The translations under genes and the position numbers were made by a program. A stretch of 64,000 nucleotides of DNA from Haliclystus octoradiatus (Eukaryota > Cnidaria > Staurozoa > Stauromedusae > Haliclystidae), in the NCBI GenBank assembly GCA_916610825.1, contig OU744453.1:14938807-15002806 (forward strand), given 5' to 3'. The notes under the pieces were generated by a model. It was not told where the DNA came from, searched no databases, and saw only the letters and a program-made list of their open reading frames with translations. Each line of letters starts with the position of its first letter. Position 1 is the stretch's first letter. Shown in pieces: positions 1 through 11,796 of this stretch.

Positions 1-33
1 TTATCTCTCCTGATGTCCAAGTTGTTTTGGCTT

Positions 34-89
34 GCGTGATCCATATTTTATCGATTAGATTATCTAATCGATAAACTATGCGTGATCCA
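34..89. repeat. Short palindrome between 10-bp direct repeats
   Basis: A 29-bp palindrome (13-bp arms at 47-59 and 63-75 around a 3-base centre) is bracketed by two exact copies of GCGTGATCCA at 34-43 and 80-89. It may be a tiny insertion or replication-slippage product. Bases 1-336 otherwise show no coding feature and probably belong to an intron or flank of the gene that follows. Confidence 0.6.
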
Positions 90-336
90 AACACGGGACT
101 TAGCCAATCAACTCAGTAGAACAGCAATCGAACATCTCTCGAGTTTTACAACTGATGCTGAATGTGTGGCGTGTATACTTGTTCAATAAATATAATTAAT
201 TATCAGAGAAAACAAGTTATATCAAGGCGTTATAATTACTAACAATACTTCTTGAATCCGTGTTTAATCTTTGTTGCTGTATAAATATATACTAGTGAAA
301 CATGAATTGCATAAACATTTTTCTTTTCCCAATCAG

Positions 337-3140
337 TTGCAGGTGGTTGGTCAGCATGGTCACAATCAGGGTCATGTACTGTCGGTTGTGGAGGAGGAGA
401 AATAACAGAAACGCGTTCATGTACAAATCCTTCCCCTGCTAATGGGGGTCCAATTTGCGGAGGAGATTATCTACAAACGGTAGCCTGCAATATGCAGCCA
501 TGTGCAGGTTTGTAACTATGTGATGACGCAGGGTACGTTCATCCGAAAACGCGGGATGTTGCCGAGACACGAAAAAAGCATCAGAAAACATGAGCCCGTA
601 GGTGTTTTTAGCTTTCAATCTTTGTCTACTTTTGTGTGGTGTTTTCTTTATAACTCTTTACAATCACATCACAAGTGTCTAGTTTCTTCTTGGTCTTAAC
701 AATTTACTGGCTAGCAAAACAACACTTATGTGTTAAATAAGTATTACATTCTGTATGTGTTGATAATTAGAAGTTTTATATCAACAAGATTATATACTTA
801 ATTAGAATTATTCAACAGGTGTTTTCTTTCATCATATTTAGTTGATGGTGCTTGGACGGCTTGGAGTGAATTATCTGGATGTACTGTAACTTGTTGAGGA
901 GGCGAAAAAGTGGATATTCGATCTTGTACTAACCCTGCACCTGAATACGGGGGATTGCCATGTGGAGGAGACAATCAGAGAACATTACCCTGCAATTCAA
1001 ATACATGCCCAGGTTTGTATTTATTAGAACCAGCAATGATACACTTGAAAAATCAAGGAGCTGTAATATGAGTATCTTTTTATCATATTATCTTCACTCA
1101 GATAGGATGAACTCATAATATTATAGACCTTATATGATTATAACCAGAGCCATCTGTTTACAAGAGTCCGGACCCTCTTTCATGTAGTGCCACTCTCGGC
1201 TCCCATTGGACAGATGCAACTCTTGTAGGTACTGTATATATGGTTCTGACCAAAACCGCCTATAAAGAACAGTTTTCAATTTGTTAAAAAGCGTACAAAA
1301 CAGTCATAAATAAGACAGGTTATGTTCTAAGCCAAATAGTTCTTTTATAGTGGATTTATAGTCCTGCAAAGACATGCATGGTTATAAAACTCGTGTGAAA
1401 TGTGAAACATGAAAATGATGTTCATGTACCAGAATATTTACACAATAAAATAAATTGAAATTGTCATGTAGGACCATGCAGGTAGTTAAGAGCATTTGTT
1501 GATCTTATAAACGCTGATCAACTATATAATTCTCCTAAATTTATGATGTCACCAGAAGAAAGCTTAGTGAGAATTGCTTCACAGGTTGAATTTCAATCTA
1601 CAAAGCTGCGGTCAGCCATTTTGAAATGGGTTCATAGGTTTTTATCCTGGTTTTTTTTATCGCTTTGATGTCGTGAGATAGCTTCATAGGCGTTAACCAA
1701 TCAGATTGCAAGAATTATTCGTAGAGAAACCTTGTTATCTTCTAAAATTGTATATTTTCTTTATAGTTTTATACTATAATGGTAACTCTCATATTATGAT
1801 ATACAGCGCTTCAGAATTTCACTAGTTTTCCGCCTCTACAAACATTTGAGCTGATATCTTCAATACTGCTATAATACATGTATACGCATAGTTTGTCGAT
1901 TGTAATGGGTTTAGTATTTTTATTGCATGCTAGTTAGTGGAGGTTGGTCAGAATGGGAACTGGAACAGTGCAGAGCTTGTGATCGTGGAATCAGATCAAA
2001 GACTCGCACATGTACTAATCCTCCCCCTGCACCAGGAGGAAGTCAATGTGTAGGTGAAGACAGCGAAACTGAATATTGCAATGGAGACAGTAACTTCAAA
2101 TACACAATCATATGTAAACGGAGTAAGCAATCACTTCTATAGTTTCATTATTGTATTCATAACTATTAATATTCTTATCATCGTTTCATTAGTACATTCT
2201 GTATTGGCAGTTAGATGGGGGCATAGTTTTCCTGCATACACGAGTTACATGCACGAACAATAGCCAGCATAATTTTAATGAGGTCGAATTGTTCTATTCT
2301 ACCCTAGCTTATTATAGTTTTAATTGCGGTATTGCTAGATTATGCCAAAGCAATAATTGTGTTAATGCGTATTTAACTATAATTTTCTTGTACAAACTTC
2401 AATACAGTTGATGTATTTCGTGCAGTCTTTACCAAAAACCAGCATAATCTTCGCTAAAGTTTAGGGATGCATCTTGTCAAATAAAGCTGACATCGAGGGT
2501 CAGAAACATGAAATCTTAATACAGCTTGCTATTATAATGTATTTAAAATTTTGTTTTGTATATAGTGACATTTTCAGATGCCCAAGCAGCTTGCGCAGAA
2601 AGAGGGCAAACATTGGCAAAAATCAACATCGATAACATTCCAGTTGATATTAAAAGCTACATTGGTGAAATCAGATACACAGCTCGAGATTTTTTTTGGT
2701 ACGACTGCATTGTTAGCGCTGTAAGTAAAGCAGAATGCTTCAAATAAATTGCTAATTAAGTTAAGTTATTATGCCATAATTCCCGCTATTGATGCTATTT
2801 TCAACAATGGGTTTCAGATGGAAAGGATCAGTAATATTGATCTAGAGTAAGGTATATATATTTCTTATAGGAAACACTTCCCATTAAATGTGTCGTGTGA
2901 CAATTTCACAAACTGGAAGCGACTTTAACACACATGTATGGATTAATGTGCTTGCATGAATTGCTGACGCATCTAATCAAACATTGTGAACTTCCCTCTG
3001 TTTATTTTCAAACATAATATTCATTTCAGCGATGCTGTTCAAGTCCTAACAAAGATGTATTGGTATACGATAATTATGTGTATCAGACTGAAACTTGCGT
3101 ACCAACAAGTTATGTATCCCTTCCAGTATGCAATTATTGA
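337..3140 (+). CDS. 3' part of a secreted TSP1-TSP1-TSP1-CTLD gene (plus-strand copy)
   Basis: Five exons can be joined by GT/AG sites: 337-507, 842-1012, 1934-2122, 2566-2720 and 3030-3140 (stop TGA at 3138-3140). The first three each encode one thrombospondin type 1 repeat (WSAWS-, WTAWS- and WSEWE-type starts, paired Cys, CTNP motif) and are phase 1-1, so any can be skipped in frame. The last two encode a short C-type-lectin-like domain, with an AxxAC...GxxLAxI start, an FFWYDC core and a CVPTSYVSLPVCNY end. TSP1 and CTLD modules usually bind glycans or matrix, so a secreted or surface role is inferred. The 5' end and signal peptide lie upstream of the window. Oddity: the second TSP1 exon holds an in-frame TGA at 895-897 where its paralogue has GGA. 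The gene is therefore either decaying or expressed by skipping that exon. Confidence 0.75.
1270..1345 (+). repeat. Interspersed repeat piece, also at 21700-21770
   Basis: The stretch ending GGTTATGTTCTAAGCCAAAT is closely repeated at about 21700-21770, where it reads GGCTATGTTCTAAACCAAAT, with similar sequence before it. It lies in the intron between the second and third TSP1 exons. Nothing coding is visible in 1013-1933. Confidence 0.5.
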
Positions 3141-3181
3141 AATGGTAAGTCATATATTGTGCTAATCACTCATCATGTTAA

Positions 3182-3386
3182 TGTAAGTAGATTACCTACT
3201 CCGAAATATATTATACAGACAAAGAGTCGAATGCAGTTGAACAATAACCAAACTTATTTCTTCACGCCAAAACCACACTGAGGTGCGCACGGAAAATTGC
3301 ACGTGCTATCATGAATCTCACTTTGATACATGCCTCGTTTTACATACTTACGTCAATTATAATTATAACACTAAGGTACAATTAAA
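3182..3386 (-). repeat. 3' LTR of the gypsy-type element
   Basis: This is a direct repeat of 6784-6988, with about 8 differences by eye over 205 bp. Its outer end is TGTAAGTAG and its inner end is mutated from CA to AA (plus-strand reading). Confidence 0.9.
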
Positions 3387-3526
3387 TCTCCCCAAGATTC
3401 GTAAATTCTAAACTAAAAAACATTAATATAATTTTAACTGTAAGAATATAAAATAAAAATTTTAACTGCTGTATTAACTATCAACTAATCATAATAAGTA
3501 ATCCAAAATCTAACATTTAGATTTCG

Positions 3527-4903
3527 CTAACGTTGAGGTTGAATCCGTTGCATTTGCTCATCAGGGTTTTCATCCTCTTCGCTTTCACCACTATCTGATT
3601 CTGAATTCTCAGGAACTCCCAATTGTTCAGCATATCCATTTTGTTCATTATCATCACTTAATTCATCATTAAAACGTTTTCTCGGGTGATATATATGACG
3701 CGGTGTAATAAATCCATTCACTTCGACATCTACTTTAAACGGAGACAACCATTTTACCACTGTTCCTTTCAACCACTGCTTAATACATCTTACTTGTTGA
3801 GTAGGTTTAACCCCAACCAAATCTCCAGCTAGTCCAAATGATTGATCATCTGGACTTCTCTCTTCTATTTCAGTTGATGTTTGGCAATTTGGTACACCTT
3901 TTAAATTACATTTACTATAATTATAAATATGATCAGCAGGTGACATTTTTCCAATTGCCGTTGGAACATGGTTATACCAACTTACAGTTTCAATAATACT
4001 ATGCCCAGTACGCGAGGCGCGTGATTTGATTGTCCGATGATTTCGCTCTATGATACCGTTACCACCAGGCATGTACGCTGCTCGTGAATTTAATGCTACA
4101 TTCCATTCATTACAAAACTTTGTAAATGCAGAACTTTTAAATGAACTATAATTATCCAATAACAATTCTGTTGGTGGTCCTCGCTCAGAAAAAATGCTAT
4201 TCAGCTGAGCAATTATCTCATCATCACAATCATTTCTTATTCGTCGCCAGATGGCAAAACGTGACGGACCAGAGTCAATCACTGTTATAGGTATTTCATA
4301 TTTTCATACTTGGTTACGTCAATACTTAACCGTTGCCAATTCAAGTGAACTGTTAAACTACCATGCTGTTTCGAATAGGCGATGGATCTATAGATTGGCA
4401 CTGAGGACAGGTAGCAATAACATTTTTTATAATTTTCCTTGGTACTTGTATATCCATTTCATTCAATAGCCATTTTGTTTGATCATATCCACAATGGATC
4501 ATATTATGTGCATTTCTTACAGTATTACATAGATTCTGGTCATTTGGAATATTATTAATTGTAGCTGAACAGACTGTTACCTCTTTCTTTAACACAACAA
4601 GCCACGAATTTTTCACTCGAGTTAAAGAATCTACTTTATATTCAGTTCAGATGCAACCAACTTCATATTGATCAGTAACCCATACTCTTTTACTAATGTT
4701 TCGATCACCTCTAATCTTCTACGAATTAACAACTCTCCAAACGCCTTTCTTCTGATTCTATTCTTCTTTGATAATGCATCATTAATCCACCCATACACAA
4801 TCTTTGAGTCAGTTACATTCACATTCCATTTTCCTTTTACAGGGTCATCCCCTTTCAATCTTTGTAATAATTCTTTAACAACTGTAATAATATTTTGAGA
4901 CAC
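3527..4903 (-). pseudogene. RNase H and integrase part of the gypsy-type element
   Basis: The first piece (4631-4903) shows the C-terminal RNase H pattern, TDSKIVYGWI followed by ELLIRRRLEVI and, just past a break, DSLTRV. The next piece (4353-4616) is the integrase zinc-binding domain, with a His-His pair (AHNMIH) and a CPQC pair. The long open frame 3527-4282 holds the catalytic core: a first Asp in DSGPSRF, a second in LLLDNYSS, and Glu in NGIIERNH, with exactly 35 residues between the last two (DD35E). An acidic C-terminal tail follows. Frame breaks near 4283-4352 and 4617-4630 mean no intact polyprotein is made. Confidence 0.85.
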
Positions 4904-5139
4904 AATATCATCCCAATCATAAGCATTTATAGTACGTTTTATAATACTAGTAATAACACGTAGCCAATTTCAAATAGGGTATATACTAACAAGCTTACCA
5001 AATAGTGAGTAACACTGACGCTTTGTTAACTCCTCATCTAAAATAATATCATTAATATGCCAAGAATCTGAGCGTGTCCATATCAAATTACAATTCAATC
5101 GGGAACATTTAAACCCAATACACGTGTTGTTTTTACTGA

Positions 5140-5703
5140 ATTGATAACTTCAGTAGGATTTGCAAATTAACCCTTAATGTTGTAATGTTTATGAACTTTT
5201 TCTGATGAAACTGAACTTGTATTGACGCAAATATCATCTCCATACGAGCTGGTAGCTTTGTTAATTAACGGATCTTGTGCCAACACATATTGCAATATTG
5301 ATGTCATGATCATAGGATGGCTTCACTCAATCCAAACCCTAAACGTGTCAAACACCACAGCTTCGAACGATGTTTTACTGTTGGATAAGGACACAATTCT
5401 TGTTCAATCCGCAACTGTAAATATGCGTCTTTCAAATCTATCATTGTCATTTCTGTTCCTGTTTGACGCCATGACCTCAGCTTTTCTAAACAAATATCAC
5501 TCTTTCCTAAAAAAAACATCAACGTACTGGTTTATTTCACGAAAGTCGAAAATCGGATGCACTTTCTGCTTACTTTCCTGTACGACACTGAACATAGGAA
5601 GTAAATCTTTGGCTTTCCCGTATTTAACCTCATCATATTCAACGATATAACCCTGATCTACCCATTCATCCAATTTACAATCAAAAGTTTTTTGTATCAT
5701 CAT
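5140..5703 (-). pseudogene. Reverse transcriptase part of the gypsy-type element
   Basis: Minus-strand frames show FDFREINQY, MIDLKDAYLQL and TRLGFGLSEA. Then, after a frame change and a stop near 5330, PMIMTSILQYVL and SSYGDDICVN appear at about 5210-5310. These correspond to the successive reverse transcriptase blocks, with YGDD at the catalytic Y-x-D-D position. Stops and frame shifts make it inactive. Sequence between about 4904 and 5140 is too degraded to assign. Confidence 0.8.
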
Positions 5704-5786
5704 TCATATAGTATTGCGATATACAATTTTTCAACAATGTTGGTGGATTGTTATTTTTCCTGTCCAATGCTTTCCATTAAATGTTG

Positions 5787-6194
5787 CTACAAAATTGTCA
5801 TCTTCAACAGTAACATCAGACGTTCTAGGCAACTGTACATCGATAGATAACACCGCACTTGTTGTGTGTTTAGTCGTACATCTTTATCAGTTAAAACAGT
5901 AACACCACCAATTTTACAAATAACATCCATTCCTAATATTATGTCCACCCCTGACAATAAACGTTCCACAACTAAACAATTAATATTTACATTGACGTCA
6001 TTAATCATTATTGATACTATCGATTCTCCAACAACAGGCACTACTGAACCATTCATCATTTTAATCTGTGAAGATGATCCGGTTATATTACATTGTTTAA
6101 CCAGATTACTTGTAACAACATTCCACGAGCAACCAGTATCAACTGTTTTTGTCACACCATTTACATTTGCTTTAATAATTGGCAACTTAGTCAA
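5787..6194 (-). pseudogene. Retroviral-type aspartic protease domain of the gypsy-type element
   Basis: The frame carries VDTGCSWNVV, a D-T-G active-site motif near its start, followed by the hydrophobic ILGMDVI segment typical of pepsin-like retroelement proteases. It lies between the gag zinc knuckles and the reverse transcriptase, as expected. It is expected to have cut the gag-pol polyprotein. The surrounding frames are broken, so it is treated as a remnant. Confidence 0.8.
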
Positions 6195-6212
6195 TTGTCC
6201 TGGACCACAGAT

Positions 6213-6771
6213 TCCACATTGCCCACTGCGGTCCGGCTTTCGTTTCCCGGAAATTTATAGCATTGACTTGCCACGTGTCCCAGAACGCCACACCAGACAC
6301 ATCTTAAACTTCATGTTTCAGGTTTGTCCTTTGAATAATTTGTACTCGTATCCATTGCTTTTGAATGATTTCTACAATTTCTGGCCATATGGCCAGGTTT
6401 GTTACAGCGATAACTTATTACTATTGTATCATCTTTCCTAATCGATTTACCACCTTGAGCCACACATACTACATCCGCATCAATACCAACTCCAGCTTCT
6501 AATAAAACCCTCGCCTTTGTTACAATTTCTTGGTCTGTCGCATTTACCATTGAACGAAGTTGTAAATCAACAGCTTCTGGCATTAGTACTTTATCTTCAT
6601 CGCTATACCTTTTAAATCGGCTATTGCTTCAACATCGCGACCACCATTCTCCAGCGTCGCCATCGCCATTATATGAACTAATTACATCTGTCAATTTAAT
6701 CTGACAACAGACGAAATTGCCATATCCTTTGTCGTACCAGAACCAGAATTGCCACTTTTATTATCATTCAT
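6213..6771 (-). pseudogene. gag remnant with two zinc knuckles
   Basis: An ATG at 6769-6771, just inside the 5' LTR, opens a short frame that soon stops. Downstream, 6311-6583 encodes a basic segment with SYRCNKPGHMARNC, in which the first Cys of the C-x2-C-x4-H-x4-C knuckle is replaced by Ser. A second, complete knuckle (CVWCGVLGHVASQC) follows in another frame at about 6250-6295. The protein would have packaged the element RNA. It is broken by stops and frame changes. Confidence 0.75.
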
Positions 6772-6783
6772 GGCCCGTTAGCT

Positions 6784-6988
6784 TGTAAGTAGATTACCTA
6801 CTTTGAAATATGTTATACAGACAAAGAGTCGAATGCAGTTGAACAATAACCAAACTTATTTCTTCACGCCAAAACTATACTGAGGTGCGCACGGAAAATT
6901 GCACGTGCAATCATGAATCTCACTTTGATACATGCCTTGTTTTACATACTTACGTCAATTATAATTATAACACTAAGGTACAATTACA
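6784..6988 (-). repeat. 5' LTR of the gypsy-type element
   Basis: This is the second copy of the 205-bp LTR and retains TG...CA termini. It is directly followed by the right-hand GTTAA target duplication at 6989-6993. Confidence 0.9.
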
Positions 6989-7420
6989 GTTAAGCGACGA
7001 CGGCAGCATTTGCGCGATGTTGAATTCCTTCGAAACCTTGTCGTTTAACCGATTTTGTCTGATGTGTTGGATCGTGTATTTTCTTTGTCGCATCGTGATG
7101 ACAATCTAGACAATCTAGACAATCCTTTGCAAAACCCCTTTGCCATTGTAAAAAAAAGTGGTAGACCAAAGCAATTATGGATAAATGGAGAGAAATGGTA
7201 TCTAATGACGATTAAAACGATTGCGGAAACCCATCCGTTTTTTAATAACCCATGATGATGATGATGATGATGCATCGTGTTTGATGGCCATTATCGAACG
7301 TCTTTGTTATCCTTTTCGAACCATTCCATTCGAAATGTGTCGAACGCCTTCAGTGTAGTGGCTTCTCCGTGACTTTAAGTTCAGTGGAAGAGACGACATA
7401 TTTGAAAAGAGGGCGGACAT
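6989..7420 (+). repeat. Deleted copy of a terminal-inverted-repeat element (plus arm)
   Basis: The start (TTAAGCGACGACGGCAGCAT) and the CGTGTATTTTCTTTGTCGCA stretch match the reverse complement of the element at 37951-38360. Here about 10 bp inside the terminal repeat are missing and extra sequence is present, including an ATG triplet run at 7249-7272. The open frame at 7055-7255 (SGRPKQLWINGEKWYL) may be a scrap of a transposase, but I cannot assign it. The same sequence lies inverted at about 15330-15776. Confidence 0.6.
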
Positions 7421-8037
7421 GATTTATTAAGTCAGATGGATATAAGAGGAAAGATCTGTCTTACAAAGTACATAATGTTTCGATCAGTTAACGCTATTTA
7501 AACTCAGAACAAGAAACAGGATGACAAGAGGACTTTACTACATAAAAAGGAGTAATTCAAATTAAGTAGACAGCTCGTTGATTTGCCAAAATAAACAATG
7601 GTTTGAACAACGAATTCATTGTGTATATCCACATTCCGTGAAACCTTTTTGCTTGAATTGAACATAAATTATAAGATTTGACAAATACATGTTGAACCGG
7701 ATGTTGGATGATGAACAATAACGATTACCCGATAAATTGAAAACTGAATAACAATAATAATAAATATACGTACTATCGAGCGACAAAACCAGGACTCGAA
7801 CCAAAATCATCCACACAACGTTCCGGCAATGTTCATTGTCCACTGTGATACGACCTGACCAATGAATTTTTCAACACGAGAATTTATTTTATACATCATG
7901 TAATCACTATTTATTCGCATTAGTTCCTAACAGAAGAAAAAGATTAAAACCACATTTTTGGGCTATATCAAAGGGCAAGGGAATCATTCCTATAAAAGGA
8001 CTTTCTAAATTCATTCCAATAATAATAATAATAGTAA

Positions 8038-8330
8038 TGTTAAATTTGTAAAGCGCTAAAACTATAAATATTCTAAAGCGCTGTATTTACATATGGTTAT
8101 TTACATTTCATTTCATCTCATTTATTTTTATTTTTTTATTTTTAACATAATTAAGTAAAATACGCTACTCTAAAAGATATGTCTTTAAGCTAACTTTAAA
8201 AATGTCCAATGTTCTACAATTTCTAATCTGCTCCAGCAAGGAATTCCAAACAATTGGGCCAGCTACCGAGACTGACTTTGATTGCGTTTTTGGAACAACA
8301 AGGAGGTTAGACGTTGATGACCTCAATGAT
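8038..8330. mobile_element. Insertion of about 290 bp unique to the plus arm
   Basis: The flanks match the minus arm (around 13300 there), but this stretch is absent from it. It contains the repeated motif TAAAGCGCT at about 8050 and 8076 and a T-rich run. Class unknown; it may be a SINE or miniature element. Borders are approximate because ATA/ATG triplet repeats flank it. Confidence 0.5.
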
Positions 8331-8547
8331 GATAATTAACATGCTATCGAAAGCTTAACCTGGAATCCCAAACGAGCTTATGGAGCGCTGGTAACAGATG
8401 CAAATTCTTCATAGGCTATGACAGCAGCTCTTCATTACGCAAATTCCTCTAAAGTCAAGGCTTTATCAAGGATTTGAACAACAGTCGATCAGATCTGAAA
8501 TTCGATTGATCTTCCATTTGGCCTAATCTTTCCATTATATAACTTTA

Positions 8548-9352
8548 TTAAGAAATTTATGTTTATATTATATGTTTTTTGTGTTGTATTGATGTTTTGC
8601 AGGACACCGACACAAGGATAATATGAAGACAATGTGACGTTAATACTGAAGAAATCAATTCAGAATTGAACATACTATATGCAAATGTATTATTTATTTA
8701 TGAAACTCTTGATAAGACAACACACAGTTATTGGGTTTCCTTCATAATTCACATATTTATTATTTTAAAGGGCTATACACGGGTAAATGCATGACGGCAA
8801 TCGAGATGAAAATCGAAATGACAGGAAAGCTCACATTGGGGATATAAAGCATTATAAGTTCATTGTAAATAATCATTGCATTACTTATTTAGAAGCTTTG
8901 GGTAATCAATCGTGTGGTTAGAATCTCATTTCTATATGGAATCCATGCAAATACTACACTGTATAGAAACATTGAAATTTTAAATTGGCTATGAAGTATA
9001 ATTTATTGAATAAGGTGATTTCGACTTCATTAGACTGAGTAGCGACAAAGAAAACACACGGTAGTTTGCAAAGGTTTCGATTTATTATTATTTCAATCAT
9101 CAGGCAAGTGAAAAAGAGAGAGAGTACCATGTTTACATTGTATTTATAGTTGAAAAACGATGCATGACGATGGTTTTAAAATAAATCCAAACCGCTGCCT
9201 ATTAACGTTTGTTTTATTTTGTCTTTATGCTTAAATAAACATTCTTTGCTGTATTAGTTAGACAAATCCTATGCCATCTCTACTATATATATTGGCCTAT
9301 ATTGATGTAATGTATATTTCTCACAACACGCAGTGGCTTTTGTATGTGTTTA
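8548..9352. other. Non-coding spacer between the arms of the inverted duplication
   Basis: AT-rich sequence with no frame or motif I can support. It begins the unduplicated loop (about 8548-13029) between the two arms. Confidence 0.5.
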
Positions 9353-9396
9353 ATTAATTAAGGGATGTATTAATTAAGGGATGTATTAATTAAGGG
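9353..9396 (+). repeat. Three tandem 16-bp units
   Basis: The unit ATTAATTAAGGGATGT occurs about three times in a row, the last one partial. Confidence 0.8.
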
Positions 9397-9749
9397 TTTA
9401 AAATGACCAACTGAAGTCAGATATCAAAGTATTTTCTTATGTGTTGTCAAATAGCGTTTCTCGTAAGAGACCACTTTGATTTGCTTTGGTCTATTACAGC
9501 CAACTGTTTGGAAGATATTAATTTTCTTTCCGGATTTTCCTATGCGACATGACTTTTAATTGGACGCTCAACTCATTTTTGTAAAGAAAATACAGTCGAC
9601 TAAATTACAAAAACTAGCTTTACGATAGTACGTGCCACAGTAGCCAGACTGTATTTTACATAATACAGTGATAGACTGAAGATTTAAGGGTCACTAGACA
9701 TTCGGAGATAAAGCAATATATCTGCCATAGTATCCAAAATTTAAACGGT

Positions 9750-10090
9750 TTGTAGTCCCTGGTGGGGAGTAACTCAAGAAATTTCAGGGAGTGGGGATGC
9801 TTAATTGAATTCGAAATTTTGTCCTCTAAAATTTTGTTTTTCCAAAATCGATACCTCAATTATTTTATTCAGACCATAATGTATACCTCATATACTTTTC
9901 ATCAAAGCATATTCGAAAATTGATTACAATTTCGTGGGTTTACATCAAATTTTTTACTCATTGAAAACCAAGACCTCGAAAATTTTGAAAACTCTGGAAT
10001 AGATACCTCAAAAATACCGTCAATAATTGGCACGTCCCTGTATACGAGCCATTTGAAGATACCCCCGGTTTTGTAGTTACCTATATGATA
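9750..10090. repeat. Diverged interspersed repeat related to 62420-63000
   Basis: The right part (GGCACGTCCCTGTATACGAG, then ACCCCCGG) resembles 62955-62997, which reads GGCACGTCCCCGTATAGCAG then ACCCCCGGG. The left part (GGGGAGTAACTC) resembles GGGGGTAACTCC at 62434. The two copies seem to be members of one family with inverted ends. No coding frame is visible. Confidence 0.45.
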
Positions 10091-10689
10091 TGCCAGCAAC
10101 ATGTTCAGTATTAGATCAACAAGATACGGCCTCCGTGGAAACTCGAAGATGATTCAATGCAAGTTAGTCCCACACGTAGACATTGTCAAGATTATTTTGC
10201 AATAATAATTATTCCCTTGTGGAGATTATTACCTGGTTCCCTAACCAGAATAAGCAACATCTACAAGTTTCAAATAGATGCAGTTATTACAAATATCATT
10301 AAATTAAATTAATAAATGGCCTCGTTAATGATAGCTGCCTTGTACGATATATTGAGTTATCATATCAGTTACTTAAAGTGTATCTATCGCCTTTTTAAAA
10401 ACAACGGATTTGGTTGAAACTTGTCTTTCTATTCGTACACTTCACTGTTGCGTTTTTCCTTAGTGAGACTCTTTCCCTGTCAAAATTGACCTTAAGTGTG
10501 GTATTTTGGATATTCTGGTGTCCCATTTTTTGAAATCAAATAAGGAATGAATTAATTTTCAACAAGAGAGTTTGACAATGATTTTTGGCCAACATTCTAC
10601 ATTATAAATGCTACACGCAAAAAAATGTCGGAATCGTTTTACTTTTTTACCATTAAAAATTGAACTGTTCATCCCAATCCTGCCTTTTC

Positions 10690-10880
10690 TGATGTTTAAA
10701 AAGGCGATACAGTCAAACATGTTATAACGCTCACCTCTATAAAGCAGCCACCTACCCATAGTGGTCACTCTTGTCTATAGATGTCTAAAATAACATCTTC
10801 TATTGAATCAACCATGTATATAAAGGCCACCTGCTTATAGTGGTCAGTTTCTCTATCTCTCATATGTGGTTGTTATATAC
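10690..10880. repeat. Interspersed repeat with internal duplication
   Basis: Related half-units occur near 10729-10770 (ACCTCTATAAAGCAGCCACC) and 10818-10850 (ATATAAAGGCCACCTGC), and again reversed at about 55060-55190. The remainder of 9397-12144 shows no supportable gene. Confidence 0.4.
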
Positions 10881-11796
10881 AGGTTTCACTGTATACACTT
10901 TAATTCAATTTATGTATATTGAAAAATTTCGCCATTTCTGTGGGATACTGCCACATAGGTGCGATACGGGGATGTTTCATTTTTATGGGTGCAAGTTTGG
11001 TATGATCATAGCAATTTTGCGTATCAAACTTTCAGATTTGGCTACCTGCTGCTAAATTTCCGGTTTTGCTGCAAATTTCATATTTGAGGTGCCCAGATTG
11101 TTAATGTGAGGTGCCCAATTGGCATATAAACTCTTGAACAATACCATTTGCAGCAAGTTTGATGTATGATGTATCATTTCCAGCAAAACCTGCAATCTGT
11201 AGTGCTAGTAAAATTCTCAAATGGAAAATCCACGTACAAATATAGCCGATGTACTCCCCCCCCATCATATAAATGATGCGAAGTTGAATCATGCTTTCCT
11301 TAACGTACAGGAAAGTGTTGGCAAAAAATACAAACATATACATACATACATTAAATGTATCTACTTTTATGATGCTTTGCTCAAGTTTATAAAGTGTTGT
11401 TTGTACACTTGTAATGTAAGTATGAATCCTAATTAGATTTCATCAGCGTACAGTTATACTTATTGACGATAAGCTGAGAGGAGAAGATATGCGAGTATGT
11501 AGATGATACATGATTTCATCTTATTACCATATATAGTGTGCCCGAGTTAATAAATATTCACCCACTTATGCAGGTTTTGTCTTTTTCACTAATCCTCATC
11601 ATAGAACATGATTCTCCCAAATTTTAATGTGCAGTTTGATATTAAAAGTACTTCTTAAATCCGGTTTCCAAAGTTTCGTTTTCTCATCCACATCTTGGTC
11701 GTTCTAAAAAATCACAAACCAATCATTTAAAATCATTCATAGAATAATATATTTAAACATTTTCACCCCTCTACTACATGATTCTTGCAACCCTCA

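Larger units (their letters stand above)
3182..6988 (-). mobile_element. Ty3/gypsy-type LTR retrotransposon, defective
   Basis: Two direct repeats of 205 bp (3182-3386 and 6784-6988) enclose gag, protease, reverse transcriptase, RNase H and integrase remnants in that order on the minus strand, which is the Ty3/gypsy order. The terminal bases are TG...CA at 6784-6988. The other copy has lost the C (CAATTAAA). A 5-bp target duplication, GTTAA, sits at 3177-3181 and 6989-6993. A purine-rich tract (minus strand TTGGGGAGA) abuts the 3' LTR at about 3387-3396. At about 3.8 kb the element is shorter than a full gypsy element, and its frames are broken. It lies just beyond the stop codon of the TSP1-CTLD gene. 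The other arm of the duplication shows the same site without it. Confidence 0.9.
500..8547 (+). repeat. Plus arm of a large inverted duplication
   Basis: This arm matches the reverse complement of about 13030-30620. Matching landmarks are the TSP1 exons (842-1012 with 30304-30474; 1934-2122 with 28813-29001), the CTLD exons (2566-2720 with 16227-16380; 3030-3140 with 15806-15922), and non-coding sequence from about 6989 to 8547. The non-coding match ends at a shared motif, TTCCATTTGGCCTA, near 8514. Insertions unique to this arm are the LTR element at 3182-6988 and about 290 bp near 8038-8330. Arm ends are approximate. Confidence 0.8.

Noticed and set aside
7045..7275. His-rich start of a minus-strand frame
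   Set aside because: It is the reverse reading of an ATG/CAT triplet run.
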